Shown here: piece after piece, positions 10,056 to 22,255 of the stretch
Position numbering within the stretch: the first letter of the stretch is position 1
Layout: each line of letters opens with the position of its first letter
Source: Flaveria trinervia
Taxonomy: Eukaryota; Streptophyta; Magnoliopsida; Asterales; Asteraceae
Assembly (NCBI GenBank): GCA_025506515.1
Contig: CM046453.1
Coordinates: 30,923,791-30,987,790 of the forward strand
DNA: 64,000 nt
Reading direction: 5' to 3'
Notes under the pieces: model-generated
Told to the model about the DNA's origin: nothing
The model's input: only the letters and a program-made list of their open reading frames with translations
Database searches by the model: none
Program-made: the position numbers and the translations under genes

Positions 10056-11432
10056 CTAAGGGAAGAATACTATAGGAATAAAATGGATGTATAGGAATAA
10101 GAAGGATAATAGAAGACTTGTTATTAAAAACAAGGCTAGACTAGTTGTTCAAGGATACACATAAGAAGAAGGATTTGACTACACAAATGTCTTTGCTCCT
10201 ATTGCAAGACTTGAAGCTATTAGAATATTCTTAGCTTACACTACATCCGAGGATTTCAAGGTCTACCAACTTGATCTCAAGTGTGCTTTTCTTTATGGGA
10301 TGATTTTTGAAGAGGTGTATGTCAAACAGCCACCTGGGTTTGAGATCCTAATCATCCTTATTATATCTGCAGGCTTGATAAAGCTCTTTATGGGACACAC
10401 CAAGCACCCAGGAAGCGGTATTAGACTCTATCGCAGTATCTCTGTCAACATGGATACAGAAAGGGTACTATAGATGGAAAACTTTTCATCAAATGAACAA
10501 GAAATGGCTTAATGCTGTTCAGGTATATGTAGATGACATTATCATGGGGTCAACTAATCCAAAGCTCTGCAAAGACTTGAAGAAGCTAATGAATGATAGA
10601 TTTGAAATGAGTGCCATGAGGGAACTCAATTTTCTTTCTAGGAATTCAAGTAAAGCAAGTTGATAGTGGCATCTTCATAAGTCAGTCAAATAATGTACAA
10701 GACATACTTAAAAGACTCAACATGATTGATTGTAAGATTTCTAAGAAACCTATAGCAAGAAACCACCCTCTTGGACCTAATCTTGAGGGAGAGTGTGTGG
10801 ATGAACATCTCTACATGACTATGATTGGGTCTCTTATGTACCTCATAACTAGCAGGCATGATATCATGTTTGCCACATGTATTTGTGCAAGATATCAAGC
10901 CAACCCCAAGATGTCACACCTAGTCACTATCAAGATAATTTTAAGATATCTCAAAGGTGGCTCAACACTTGGCCTTTGGTATCCAAAGAATTCTAACTTC
11001 AATCTGTATGCATATACAGATAGTGACTATGGTGGCTGCAATATGACTGGAAAGTCCACATTAGGGGGATGCCAGTTCTTGGGTGGAAGGATAGTCTCAT
11101 GGCAATGCAAGAAGCCATCCTATGTCTTTACATCAACTACTGAAGCTGAATACATTGCTGTTGCAAGCTGCTATGCTCAAGTGCTTTGGATTCAGAATCG
11201 GATGTTGGATTATAAATCAACTTCAACCAGACTCCTATTCACATAGACAATAACAGTGCCATCTCTATCATAGAGAATCTGTTGCAGCACTAAATGACAA
11301 AACACATCAATATCAGGCATCTTTTGATTAGAGAAAACTTTGAAAAGGGATTAATCAAACTAGTTAAAGTTAACACAAATGAACAATATGTTGATCTGTT
11401 CACCAAAGCTACTGGGATAATTAACTTTGAGT
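10056..11432 (+). pseudogene. pol: Copia pol fragment (RT and RNase H), element D (family R)
   Basis: Starts in the RT at the block ending KWMYRNKKDNR and continues with KARLVVQGYT, a stop, EEGFDYTNVFAPIARLEAIR and LDLKCAFLYG. The YVDD motif is at 10526-10537. The RNase H half is open from 10722 to 11246 (SDYGGCNMTGKST, STTEAEYIAVASCYAQVLWI), then shifted. Codon choice and many residues differ from family P, so this is a separate family. Everything upstream was separated from it by the insertion of A. Confidence 0.8.
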
Positions 11433-11484
11433 AGCTTTTTTTTAAACTTAATCATATTATTTCTATCAAATCTGTGTGTCCTAA
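11433..11484 (+). other. Start of element D spacer, ending in target duplication CCTAA
   Basis: Short T/A-rich sequence after the D pol end. Its last five bases, CCTAA (11480-11484), are repeated at 29030-29034 on the far side of element C, so the D sequence continues at 29035. Confidence 0.8.
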
Positions 11485-11711
11485 TGTTAGGACCGTTTTT
11501 GTACGGGGTACTAACTGATTCTGCGCATATACCAACTCAAATAGTGTGGAATTCTATTTGATTGGCGATCCAATCAGGGAGAACACAGTTCAGATAAATC
11601 TAACGATTAATGAAATGTTAAGAATAATTAGAACACGATCAACTGTGATCTATGAACTTGGAACGGGTTTTCCTGGGTCTCTGGACGGCTAGGGTACGAT
11701 TATGTGCGTAG
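11485..11711 (-). repeat. 3' LTR of element C, U5 side
   Basis: Begins TGTTAGGACC on the plus strand, the complement of the family-P end GGTCCTAACA. It is cut at 11711 by B; the last five bases, CGTAG, recur after B at 19879-19883. Confidence 0.9.
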
Positions 11712-12645
11712 TGTTGGGTTTTGTCACATGTAAATCAAAACTAGTTTAACCATTTAAACTATAAAAATGATGCGGATATAAGGTTTAAACATGTGTTAAC
11801 AATCTGTAAAATGAACAATTTTAAACCATAAACAAAACCCAAGAACAAGTATCACACACATATATATATGCGAAATAGAATGCTATCAAAACCAAAAAAC
11901 AACCATCGGGTGTTCATTGATACAACCATTCAAGCACAAGATGTTGTAGATGGATGAGATGAAGATGATGATGTTCTTGAATGTATAGTCACCAAAATAG
12001 AGGAACTCAAGCTTGTATACCCACAAGCTCTTCCAAACAACAAGCTTGTTAAGGTGCAACACCAAAGAACCTTCTTCGTTTGCTCCTCCAAAATCCAAAA
12101 CTTTCCAGCCCCTTTTTTTGCCTTGAATCCGAATTCAGCCTTGTTTCAAGAGGGTTTTTGATTATGTGTGTGAGAGAGTGTGTGAGATGATTGAAGAGTG
12201 CAAGTGTAGTAAAAGTCTTGTAGTATCCAAGACTAAAAGACCCTTCATGAGGCACATCGGGCGGCCGAAAAATTAGGATTCAAAATGGGTTCCCCCATTT
12301 TGTAATTTTATAAAAATACACTCTTCAAAACCATTAGTTTATAAAATTAATACCTATTTTATTTTATAATATTAACACACTTTTATTTGTTATTATTTAA
12401 TCAACTTAAATAATGAAACAAATAAATTTCTAATGAACAAATTATCCATATAATGTTGTTCAATTACAGAAGCAATGTTTTAGAAAACCCATTTTCTAAA
12501 TTGGTGTTATTTATTTGTATGATCTCATCAAAAAATAAACATATATTGGTGGTTGTTTAGCTTTTTATTGGGTATGACCCGACTTGGATCATAACGTACT
12601 AACCACATCAATCTTGTTTGTGTCTTGGGCATACAAGATCCAACA
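11712..12645 (-). repeat. 3' LTR of element B
   Basis: Plus strand reads TGTTGGGTTTTGTCACATG ... ATACAAGATCCAACA. On its right is the complement of the PPT AAGTGGGAGAT (12646-12656), so this is the 3' LTR of a leftward element. Open frames inside (11886-12255) recur in the other LTR and have no coding features. Confidence 0.92.
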
Positions 12646-13430
12646 ATCTCCCACTTGCACAAGATTCATAGAAGATTGATGCAAGTAGTAAATACCGCCT
12701 AACAATGGTTTACTACCCTTAATACGTATGACAAAGTGCCATTCAATAACATCATCCCCTTCAAGTACCTTACTCGAAATGTTTTAGGTGAATCAATCAT
12801 CTATCGTTTTGTCACAGATGTCATGTTAAATCCCAGAGTCACTGAGTGATTATTCTCTATTGATTTAACTTTATCAGGCTTTGACATCTTACTCTCAACG
12901 AATAAGAGGGACAAATCCCATCTTGACTACATACGTCTCTCATAATTACCTTATATCATACCTGAACTCAGACTTATGTACTGCCATGTTACAAAATAGT
13001 GAAGAACTAAATCAAAGTATAATATTCGGTAAATATCAAGACCCAATATGTATCTCATGTCAGAGGACACCAAACGATATTCGCCTTTACTCAAAATTAC
13101 TTATGATCAATCAGGAAGATTCCATGTAGTAATATTTGAGATGCAGGTTAGTCCTACATTTGTATCCCACAAATACCTATGAACTTTGGTAGCAACCTTT
13201 TGCACTATATTCATCCATATGAATATCTACCAATCCAGGTTCATAATAGTCTTTCATTCATATTTGTTCCCACAAGTATGAACGACTGCGGTCGTTCTAA
13301 ATAAATGATTTTACTCATGGATTTAAAACATGCAAAATCAGAATATTACTTGAAACATTATAACCAAATAATTTATTCAAGTAATAAAGGGTTATAATAT
13401 CTAAATACAAAATTAAGGATCATATCCAGT
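12646..13430 (-). other. 3' untranslated part of element B
   Basis: About 780 bases between the PPT and the end of RNase H. I see no conserved reading frame; the open frame at 12881-13129 on the other strand has no recognisable content. Such untranslated stretches are common in this class. Confidence 0.6.
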
Positions 13431-16400
13431 CACTAGAATATTGAAGTCCCATGGCACAAGTCTGATTTTCACGCTTTGCATTTTCAAGAAGCTTTGTGAG
13501 TGGATCCGCATTGTTTTGATCCGTGTGAACTTTGCGAATACATATCTTTCCCTTTTCAACTTCATCCCTTATGTAGTTGAATCTCCGTTCAAGGTGCCTA
13601 GTCTTTTGATGTGCACGGGGTTACTTGATTTCAGCAATCACATCCTCGTTATCACAAAGAATTTCTAGGGTGTCCTGAATGGAAGGGACCACCCCTAGAT
13701 CGGCAATGAGTTTCTTTAACCATGCAACTTCCTGTCCTACCAATGAAGCAGTCATGTATTCTAACTCTATAGTTGACAATGCCACCACATCTTGCTTAGA
13801 GCTCTTCCAAGAGATTGCTCCTCCATTCAAGATGAAAATGTAACCTGATTATGATCTTGAATCATCCCGATCAGTTTTGACACTTGCATCCATGTAACCC
13901 TTTACTACGGGTTCCTCCTCACCAGATCCATAGATTAGGAACATATCTTTGGTCCTCCTTAGGTCCGTAAGTATGTTCTTAACAGCCATCCAATGACTGT
14001 TTCCAGGATTTTGTTGGTATCGACTTGTCATCCTCATAGCACATGACACGCCCGGCCTAGTGCATATCATTACATACATGATGTATCCTATAGCATACGC
14101 ATACGGGATTCCCTTCATTTTGTCTTGCTCATCCTTTGAACTTGGACATTGACTTGTACTCAATATCATTCCATTTTGAATAGGTATGGTACCTTTCTTA
14201 GAGTTTTCCATCTTGAACCTTTTCAAGATCTTGTCAATTTATGCACTTTGATTTAAACCTATCAACCGCCTTGATCTATCCTTATAGATCTTTATTTCTA
14301 AAATATAGGTGGCTTCACCAAGATCTTTAATAGAGAAACAGCTTCCAAGCCAGGCTTTTACACCCTCCATGGTTGGAATGTCATTTCCAAATAGTAAAAT
14401 GTCATCGACATATAATACTAGGAAAGTGATGATGCTCCACTAGCTTTTTATATACACATGCTTCATCAACGTTTTTGATGAACCCAAATTTGATTATTTC
14501 TTCATCAAAATGGTGATTCCAACTTCTTGATGCTTGGTTTAATCCATAAATTGATTTCTTTAACTTGCATACTTTGTTAGGATGTTTTTGATTGACAAAA
14601 TTTCAGGCTGAACCATATAGACATCTTCCTTAAGATATCCGTTTAGAAAAGCGGTTTTGACATCCATTTTCCAAATCCCATAATCATAATAAGCAGCTAT
14701 GGCAAATAATATCCTAATAGACTTTAGCATTGCAACCGGTGAGAAAGTCTCATCATAATCAACCCCTTGAGTTTGAGTGAAACCTTTTGCTACAAGTCTA
14801 GCTTTATAAGTATCCAAGTTTCCATGCATATCGGTTTTCTTCTTGAAAACCCACTTACTTCCAACTATCTTTGAGTTAAGAGGTGGTTCAACCAAGTCCC
14901 ATACTTGGTTGTCATACATGGATTGCATCTCAACGTTCATGGCTTCAATACATTTGTCATAATCCAAATTGGACATTGCATTATGATCGGTGGTTGGTTC
15001 ATCGAAATCTACCACATAGCATCCATCTACGAAAAATCCATATCTTTCGGGTGGATTACTAATTCTACCTGATCTGTGAACGTTTTGTGTGTATTGATCA
15101 ACCACTTGCTCATTCTCATATCCTCATGTTGAGTGCTAGTGTCAACCAAACGTGTATCAGTTTGTGGTTCTTGATCCGCCTCAAGATCCATAGTTCTACC
15201 GCTAGTTCTTTCCATAAGGAACACAGCTTCTAAGAACTCAGCCTTCTTGGCAACAATCTTTTTGTTCTAGTGAATCATAGAAATAATATCCCATAGAATC
15301 TCTAGATATCCAATGAAGATACACTTAGTGGAACAACTTTCTCACTTTTTTGAGGTGGGAGTCTTAACATAAGCCTCACAACCCCATACTTTTAAATATG
15401 ATAGTGATGGAACCCTTCCATGCCATATTTCAAAAGGTGTCGTTTCCACTTTCTTAGTTGGGGCCATATTCAAGATACGGGCCACAGAGAGCAAAGCGAA
15501 ACCCCAAAATGATAGAGGCAATGAGCTTCTAGCTATCATAGATCGAACCATATCCAATAGAGTTCGATTTCTCCTCTCGGACACCCCATTATGTTGTGGT
15601 GTTCCAGGTGGAGATAGTTGTGAGAGAATACCACAACTTCAAAAATAACCTCTGAAAGCATCACTTAGTATTCACCTCCTTTATCAGTGCGAAGAATGTT
15701 TGTTTTCTTGTTGAGTTGATTTTCTACTTCATTTTGGAAGATTTTGAACATTTCAAACGCTTCATCTTTGTGTCTTAACAAGTACACATAACCATATCGA
15801 CTATGGTCGTCGGTAAAGGTAATGAAGTATCTTTCATGGTACCTAGTCATTGGCTTAAATGGACCACATACATCCGAATGTATGATCCCTAATAAACTTT
15901 TTGCCCTTTTGGATTTGCCACTAAAAGGTGCTTTAGTCATTTTACCTTGTAAACAAGATTCACATACATCAAATGAATCATATTCACTTGCTTTTAAAAG
16001 ACCATTCTTTTGAAATGTTTGTATGCGCTTCTTGTTTATATGACCAAGACAGCAATGCCAAAGATAGGTATCACTCAAATCCAATTTGAGTTTCTTAGTG
16101 TGGTTTGGTACAATGAGCTATCATATAAGTGTTTTCATGAACCAATTCATAGATACATTATAGGAATAGCTTTAAAATAAAATATGCAATTTAGAGAGAC
16201 ATGAATTTCATTTTCAATAAATTTCCAAACATAACCATATTGTTTTAATTGGGCAACAGAAATAATGTTCCTAGTCAAACTAGGAGCATACAAAATATTG
16301 TTTAAAATTGCTTCCAAACCATTTGGAAGCTTCAAGATGTAGTCCCCTCGGCCTTCAACTTGAACTTTTGCCCCGTTCCCCATGTAAAGTCTAACATCCC

Positions 16401-16518
16401 CTTTCTTGAAGTCCTTACTTCTTTTGAACCCCAGCAATAAGTTGCAAATGTGAGTTCCATATCTGGTATCCAATACCCATGTGTTAGAGGATATTAAATT
16501 TAGATCAATATGAATCAT
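13431..16518 (-). pseudogene. pol: Copia pol (PR, INT, RT, RNase H), element B
   Basis: Read leftward. The protease block WVLDTRYGTHICN (about 16480) has Asp-Thr-Arg instead of the catalytic Asp-Thr-Gly. The pre-integrase zinc finger follows with LWHCCLGHINKKRIQ and CESCLQGK, then the integrase core HSDVCGPF and LRTDKGGEY (16084-15665), then SERRNRTLLDMVRSM. RT covers about 15105-14230 with FVDGCYVVDF, GSKWVFKKKTD and YVDD at 14412-14401. RNase H is at 14226-13431 with STIELEYMTASLVGQEVAWL. Stops and shifts lie between the open pieces, so it is inactive. Confidence 0.88.
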
Positions 16519-16559
16519 GAAAATTGTACCTGAGGTTTTCCCGCCATCCTTGTTAGCTT

Positions 16560-17427
16560 ACAACTATTTGAGATGGACTAGGCAATTTCTTGCCCAATGT
16601 CCAATCTCCCGCACTTAAAGCATGGGTCATTCGAAGCAACCTTCTGCTTCTTCTCCGCTGGTTTTGGTGGTGGCGCTCTTACCATTCCCTTTCCCTTTCC
16701 CCTAACATGCCCCTTACCCTTAGCAACATTTGCCTTTGGTGTGGGGTGAGGCCTCTTCTTGTTCCCACCTTCATTGATGGTGAGAACGGGTAAAACCCTT
16801 TTACGCATGGCCACCTCGGCAGTTTTGAGCATACAGTGAAGTTCACTTATGTTCTTGTCCCACCCGTTCATGTTATAATTCATGACAAAGTTCTCAAACC
16901 TTTTTGACAAAAAGTTGAGGATCAATCCATAGCCAACTCTTTTGAGACGGAACAATTCAGCCTTTCGAGGTGGTCGATGTGGCTTTTCATATTAAGTACA
17001 TAAGATGAAACATATTGGGTATCATCCATACGACACACATGGAGTGCTCGAACCGTTTCGAAGCGCTCTACCCTTGGTTGTTGTTGGAATGTTTCCTTCA
17101 ACTAGGTTATCATGTCGTATGCTCCATGATGTCCATACTCCTTTTGGAGATCCGGAGTCATACTTGCCAACATGAGGCAAGACACTTGGACCGAGTCCTT
17201 AGTGTATTTCACCCAATTATTGTAGGCCTCCTCATCCTCCTCATTAGGTTGATCAGGAATCGGATCGTTTAAAATATATGATCGTTTCTCTTGCTTGAGA
17301 ACAATTCTCAAGTTTTAAAACCAATCAATAAAGTTATTAGGGTTTAGACGCTCCTTTTGGAGATGGTCCTTAGTGATAGTGAGTGAGCGGACGGGTTATC
17401 ATTATTTTCATTGTTGTTGGTGGCCAT
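16560..17427 (-). pseudogene. gag: Copia gag, element B
   Basis: Starts with ATG at 17427-17425 (MATNNNENND). It includes the conserved gag stretch from IVLKQEKRSYILNDPIP (about 17300) to LILNFLSKRFENFVMNYNMN (about 16920), a basic Gly/Lys-rich linker, and a CCHC knuckle beginning CFKCGRL (about 16620), after which the frame is lost. Two stops near 17330-17350 and one near 17105 break it. Nucleocapsid role is by family. Confidence 0.8.
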
Positions 17428-18945
17428 CTTTGATCACCTCAAGACCTTCAGGAGGGGCGCTTCGGTGCGCTACAGGATGGTCCCGTAGGTAATCCTCTTT
17501 AACAAAGTTCAATTTTAGTATTTTCGATATTGTTCACATTTTAATAATTAAAGCCTCTTTTAAGTGTCTTACACAATTTTAAATTTCAAGAATCAAACGT
17601 TACATTTAAATAGTGGTTAGGTGACCTTTATCCCATTATTTAAATTAACAAGGTAGTCAATGTTTTCACAATTGAAACCCTTTGCAACTTCTAGAGGTAT
17701 GGGATCGACTTTAAAACATCATATGTATAGTCGGCATGTTTATCCAATCAACACCTTTGTAAACCATATTTTAGGTGATCCATTAACATGTTTTGCAAAT
17801 CAAGTTACCCTACTTGCACACACATGTGAGTTTCCCAACATAAGTGGTTAGCTGACCTTTATCCCACAAATATGGTATCCCCACCTCAAATTACAAGTTC
17901 CCTCAAAATGGTTAGGTGACCTTTATCCCATTAAGAATTTCCAAGTGACTCAAGTGTTATGCAAAAGGATGGTGTTAAACTTGTTTATAAAAGAAATTTT
18001 GAGTTTTCATAATACAAGTTTAGAAAACTCTATGTAACTTCTATTTGCATGCTTTCAAATACAAGTACCCTATGGTTCACTTTTAATAAAACCCCTTTTA
18101 ATAAAATCATTAATCCTTTTAATAACCTTTTATTGATCACTTAATGATAAAGAACCATCAATTTTCAGCTTGTTAAGTTTGTTAATGAGTTTGTTATGCA
18201 TATCCAAATATCAAACAACAACCATACAACAAACAACCAAACAAGCATAATCATATAAGCATAAGTGCATAACCATAGCCACTAAGTTGACCACACTTGT
18301 TTGCCATCGAAAGTGTTGTCATAAGGTCTTTCCTAAGGGTTAAAATGACATATCAAAATGTGTCCATGAACTCCCACTTGAATCCACATCCAAATGCTTC
18401 AAGTGTCCATGTCTTTTGTGACCTTCTTTGGGTGTTCATCTTGTGCATCTTCTATTACAAAATCATATCCTAATACAATTTTTTCTAATAAAAGAAATGA
18501 ATATAATCTATTTATTACATAACCAAATGAATAAATAAATTACAATCCAAAATACAAACACGAATGTTGCAACCCTTACAAGAATCAAAACCAACATGAC
18601 AAACCACAATCAACCAAATCCAAAACACATAAGGTCAAGGCTATGTTATGCACCAAAATATGAAACATATTCAACATCCAAGAACAACAATGAACCCCTT
18701 TTAATAACCTTAAAGTTCTGGCCAACATGAACCAAAAGTTTAGGGTTTTGTCCGAACAACACAATCAACCATTTGATCTTGATCTTTCAAGGTTTATACT
18801 AAAGCATGTAAGATTAAACCTTGAAACATAAGGGATTCATACATCCACAATGAAGCAGCCCCTAATGGGTTAAAGAAGTCCATGAATACTAACTTTTCAA
18901 GAACTTTTGAAGCACATATTCCACATATCCGGCTCTAGATGCCAT
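17428..18945 (-). other. 5' leader of element B with three copies of a 22-bp repeat
   Basis: Non-coding leader of about 1.5 kb between gag and the 5' LTR. Plus-strand copies of TGGTTAGGTGACCTTTATCC(CA) lie at 17613-17634, 17844-17865 and 17909-17930. Next to the LTR is the complement of a primer-binding site, TGGCATCTAGAGCCGG, a variant of the initiator-Met tRNA site. No conserved frame is visible. Confidence 0.65.
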
Positions 18946-19878
18946 TGTTGGGTTTTGTCACATGTAAATCAAAGCTAGTTTAACCATTTAAACTATAAAA
19001 ACGCAGCGGATATAAGGTTTAAACATGTTGTTAACAGTTTGTAAAATGAACCATTTTAAACCGTAAATAAAACCCAAGAACATGGATCTTATATATATGT
19101 GAAATAGAATGCTATCAAAACCAAAAAACAACCATATGGTGTTCATGGATACAACCTTTCAAGCACAAGATGTTGTAGATGGATGAGATGAAGATGATGA
19201 TGTTCTTGAATAGCCTCCAAAAGAGAAGAACTCAAGCTTGTATACCCACAAGCTCTTCCAAACACCAAGCTTGTTAGGGTGCAACACCAAAGAACCCTCT
19301 TCATTTGCTCCTCCAAAATCTGAAACATTCCAGCCCCTTTTTTTGCCTTGAATCCGAATTTCAGCCTTGTTTCAAGAGGGTTTTTGCTTGTGTGGCTGAG
19401 AGAGAGAGTATGAGAGATGATAGAAGAGTGCAAGTGTAGTAAAAGTCTTGTAGTATCCAAGACTAAAAGACCCTTCATAAGGCACATGGGGCGGCTGAAA
19501 ATTAGGATTCAAAATGGGTTCCCCCCATTTTGTAATTTTATAAAAATTACACTCTTCAAAACCATTAGTTTATAAAATTAAAACCTTTTTTAATTGATAA
19601 CATTAACACACTTTTATTGTTATTATTTAACCAACTTAAATAATGAAACAAATAAATTTCTCATGAACAAATTATCCATATAATGTTGTTCTATTACAAA
19701 AGCAACGTTTTAGAAAACCCATTTTCTAAATTGGTGTTAAAATTTATTTGTATGATCTCATCAACAAATAAACATATATTGGTGTTTGTTTAGCTTTTTA
19801 TTGGGTATGACCCGACTTGGTTCATAACGTACTAACCACATCAATCTTGTTTTTGTCTTGCGCATACAAGATCCAACA
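18946..19878 (-). repeat. 5' LTR of element B
   Basis: Same ends and layout as 11712-12645 with several differences per hundred bases. The open frame 19143-19487 has a partner in the other LTR at 12049-12255, but the two do not stay in one common frame, so I treat it as untranslated LTR sequence. Confidence 0.92.
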
Positions 19879-20388
19879 CGTAGGTATTCAAAATGTTAAG
19901 TTTTTTCACGAATTAGGTGGTTTTTATAGGTTAGGGTCTTCCAATCGTACGAATGATGCATGGTTCAGTCGTGCGACTGAATCATACGGTTGATCCATCC
20001 GCATGACTGAAGGTTCAGTCATGCGACTGAGTCAATCTTATGTCTTAATCGGGCGACTGATATAGTCTCCTGGTTCAGTCGTGTGACTAGTCCATTAGCA
20101 TGAAGTATTCATGTGTATAGTCCATTAGCATGGTCCATTCGCATGAGAACTTCACACGATTAAGTTTGAACATGTTTCTCTGTCATTATTAACTAAGATT
20201 CATGCACAACAACCACAAACCTAAATAGTTCGTTCACTATATGTTATCACACAATAACCAATGAAATATTAAACATTATAAGCATCAACCACAATTTGTA
20301 TTTCATTCATACCCATTCAATTACATATATGTAAGACATGATAGACATTTTACATTAAGCTCCTAAACTAGGTACATATGTATCAACA
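19879..20388 (-). repeat. 3' LTR of element C, U3 side
   Basis: Continues the C LTR after B; the first five bases are the duplicated CGTAG. It holds the complement of the TATA region (TTTTTATA at 19921-19928, decayed from the TATTTATA of the partner LTR), then a word array (19940-20160), and ends ATGTATCAACA at 20388. The PPT complement AACTCCCCCTT follows at 20389-20399. Confidence 0.9.
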
Positions 20389-20399
20389 AACTCCCCCTT
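20389..20399 (-). promoter_or_regulatory. Polypurine tract, element C
   Basis: AAGGGGGAGTT on the minus strand, directly before the LTR start TGTTGATAC. Identical to the tract in A. Confidence 0.85.
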
Positions 20400-20417
20400 G
20401 GACCTAGTTTATTTACA

Positions 20418-21923
20418 TCATTGTCTAACATTCTTCATTAGCTCTTCAACTTTCTTATACTTTTCCTCTCTTGTAACTCTAGCATGTACCTCGAATGCAA
20501 AACAGGGCTTGTACAATATCCTGCGAGTTATAGAATAACGACCACTTTTATAAGGTATACACATCGTCTGCAAACAAGTTGGTTAGCCACATAGGGTCAA
20601 ACACCCTGATAGTATCCATTTGGCTCTCCTTTTGTAAGACTATGATGCTTCACCTATTCTCCAATTGTAATACTACCACTTGAAGTGTGGAGTGAAGTCA
20701 TGTGGCATTTCCCTTAGAGGTATTTGGAACATTGGAAGTGGAGGCCTCCACTTCAACACTACCTTAGGCTTTCCAGTAATGGGATCAACTTCAGACCTTC
20801 TGATGTACCTCTTCGGTTGTTGAGGTTTGAAGTTTACCACCTGGTATGGTATTCCTTCCTCAGTGCAGCCTCAAACTAGCATGACATTTTCTTTGGATCA
20901 ACGTATAACAACTTTAGGCGTGCCAGGTAGTTGAGCTCAAAACCAGGGAAAGTCTTCAGATCATGTGGGAATTTGAAGTACTCAATTCCATCTCTCTCTT
21001 CACAACATATACCTTCAGATCCATAAAATCTGCCCATGCAATGATCTTGCCCGACACCTTTAGGTGTTTCTTGACCATGTATAGCTTTGTGTAGGCATTT
21101 GGCTTTTGTGCAGTGCGTAGAGCTCGGATCTTAGCAAAACAAGCCACCCGTTCAGCCTTCTTGATGTCAACATCAGCATCTGAGGCTTGGGCTTGACTTC
21201 ATTCTTTTCAGTTTGTTTCTCCATCTGATCCAGCTTGTCGAATGTATCGCTGCCAAGAGTATCACCCAAGTTGGGGACTATATTATCCTCTCGGTCAGTG
21301 TACTCTGGATAGTGTTTTGCAATGACATCCTCTATCTTGATTTCATCTATTTTGTTGAGCTCATTGTCACTTGTAACCTTAAAGGTAGGGGCATCCTTGA
21401 CAATCTCGTCCAGGTTAGCCTGAACGTCTCAGCAAGTTGCTCATCAGTCAGGTCATGAATGATTTCTCGTTCTTCAGGAGTATAGCTCATAGACCATCTA
21501 ACAATCCTTTGCAAATCAAGAATCATTGTGAGTAGAGACTTGATTTGCTGAAGGGGAGCAATATCATATTTGTCTTGCTGAGATGTTTGATGTGCTTGAT
21601 TTAAACATGTAACACATCAATAGTTAGTAATTAATCAAGACATTCAAACATTTTCTAAGTATATAAACATTAATTACAGAATTTTAGTACAAGATTCCAG
21701 TACCAAATGTTTCAAGTACATAAACATCTAAGTATTACTTTGTCTTGAATGGCCGGCTTCTCAGCAGGCGCGGCAGAAGATGAAGTTCCTTGGTCTTGAT
21801 TTCTCTTGTCCTCCTCTCTTGACCTTGAGTTGAGGCAGATGCAACTGCATCTCCTTCTTCGTCATTATCATCATCCTACCTTCCTTTTGTCTCTTCATCT
21901 TCACTCGTCTCATCATCATCACT

Positions 21924-21957
<34 letters not shown>

Positions 21958-22255
21958 CCCTCTCTTATCTTCAGTGGCTCATCTTTGGATCCCTTTAGTT
22001 TGAGCATGATAGTCTTATTAGAGGCCTCTAACTCCTCTATTCTCTTTGCTAATTGGTCGTTTCGCTCTTGGAATTTAGAGATCTGTTGTGCTTGCTGAGC
22101 AATCTGATGTGCTGGGTAGCGTTTAGCTCCAAAAGCTGACTTAGTTAAGCAGATTTCTCTTCATCAGCAGTCAGCAGCTTCAGCATCATACGGTTAAGTG
22201 TAGCCAGCAGTTACTCTACCCAAATGGGGGATAGAGTGGGTGCTGTGGTACATGA
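20418..22255 (-). pseudogene. C-terminal two thirds of aORF, element C
   Basis: Read leftward. It starts abruptly at about 22255 inside the region equivalent to LPPTRVEEQL in A, keeps the coiled-coil part (22200-21990), an acidic run coded by a GAT microsatellite (21957-21905), an intron (21738-21592), then the C-terminal domain with KPNAYTKLYMVKKHLKVSGK (21130-21050). It ends MKNVRQ-stop at 20418. The N-terminal domain, its promoter and leader are missing through the deletion that joins this to pol. Several frameshifts. Confidence 0.75.
21592..21738 (-). other. Predicted second aORF intron, element C (147 bp, acceptor mutated)
   Basis: The donor GACAAA|GTAATACTT is intact; the acceptor reads ATCAAGCAC| where A has ATCAAGCAG|. 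Its length and position match the 148-bp insert in A. Confidence 0.6.

Larger units (their letters stand above)
11712..19878 (-). mobile_element. Element B: complete copia element nested in the C LTR
   Basis: An 8167-bp element with LTRs 11712-12645 (934 bp) and 18946-19878 (933 bp), ends TGTTGG...CCAACA, and the 5-bp target duplication CGTAG on both sides (11707-11711, 19879-19883). It has one internal coding domain, gag then PR-INT-RT-RH, with no extra ORF. Its pol wording (LGHINKKRIQ, SDVCGPF) differs from the SIRE-like elements; it resembles TNT1-like lineages, but I cannot fix the lineage by eye. Confidence 0.93.

Noticed and set aside
13431..16518. Endogenous pararetrovirus or Ty3/gypsy element
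   Set aside because: Integrase precedes RT in every pol here, and each is flanked by LTRs with 5-bp duplications or PPT/PBS: Ty1/copia.
19143..19487. 114-codon minus-strand frame, possible small host gene
   Set aside because: Lies wholly inside the LTR of B; the other LTR copy does not keep the frame.
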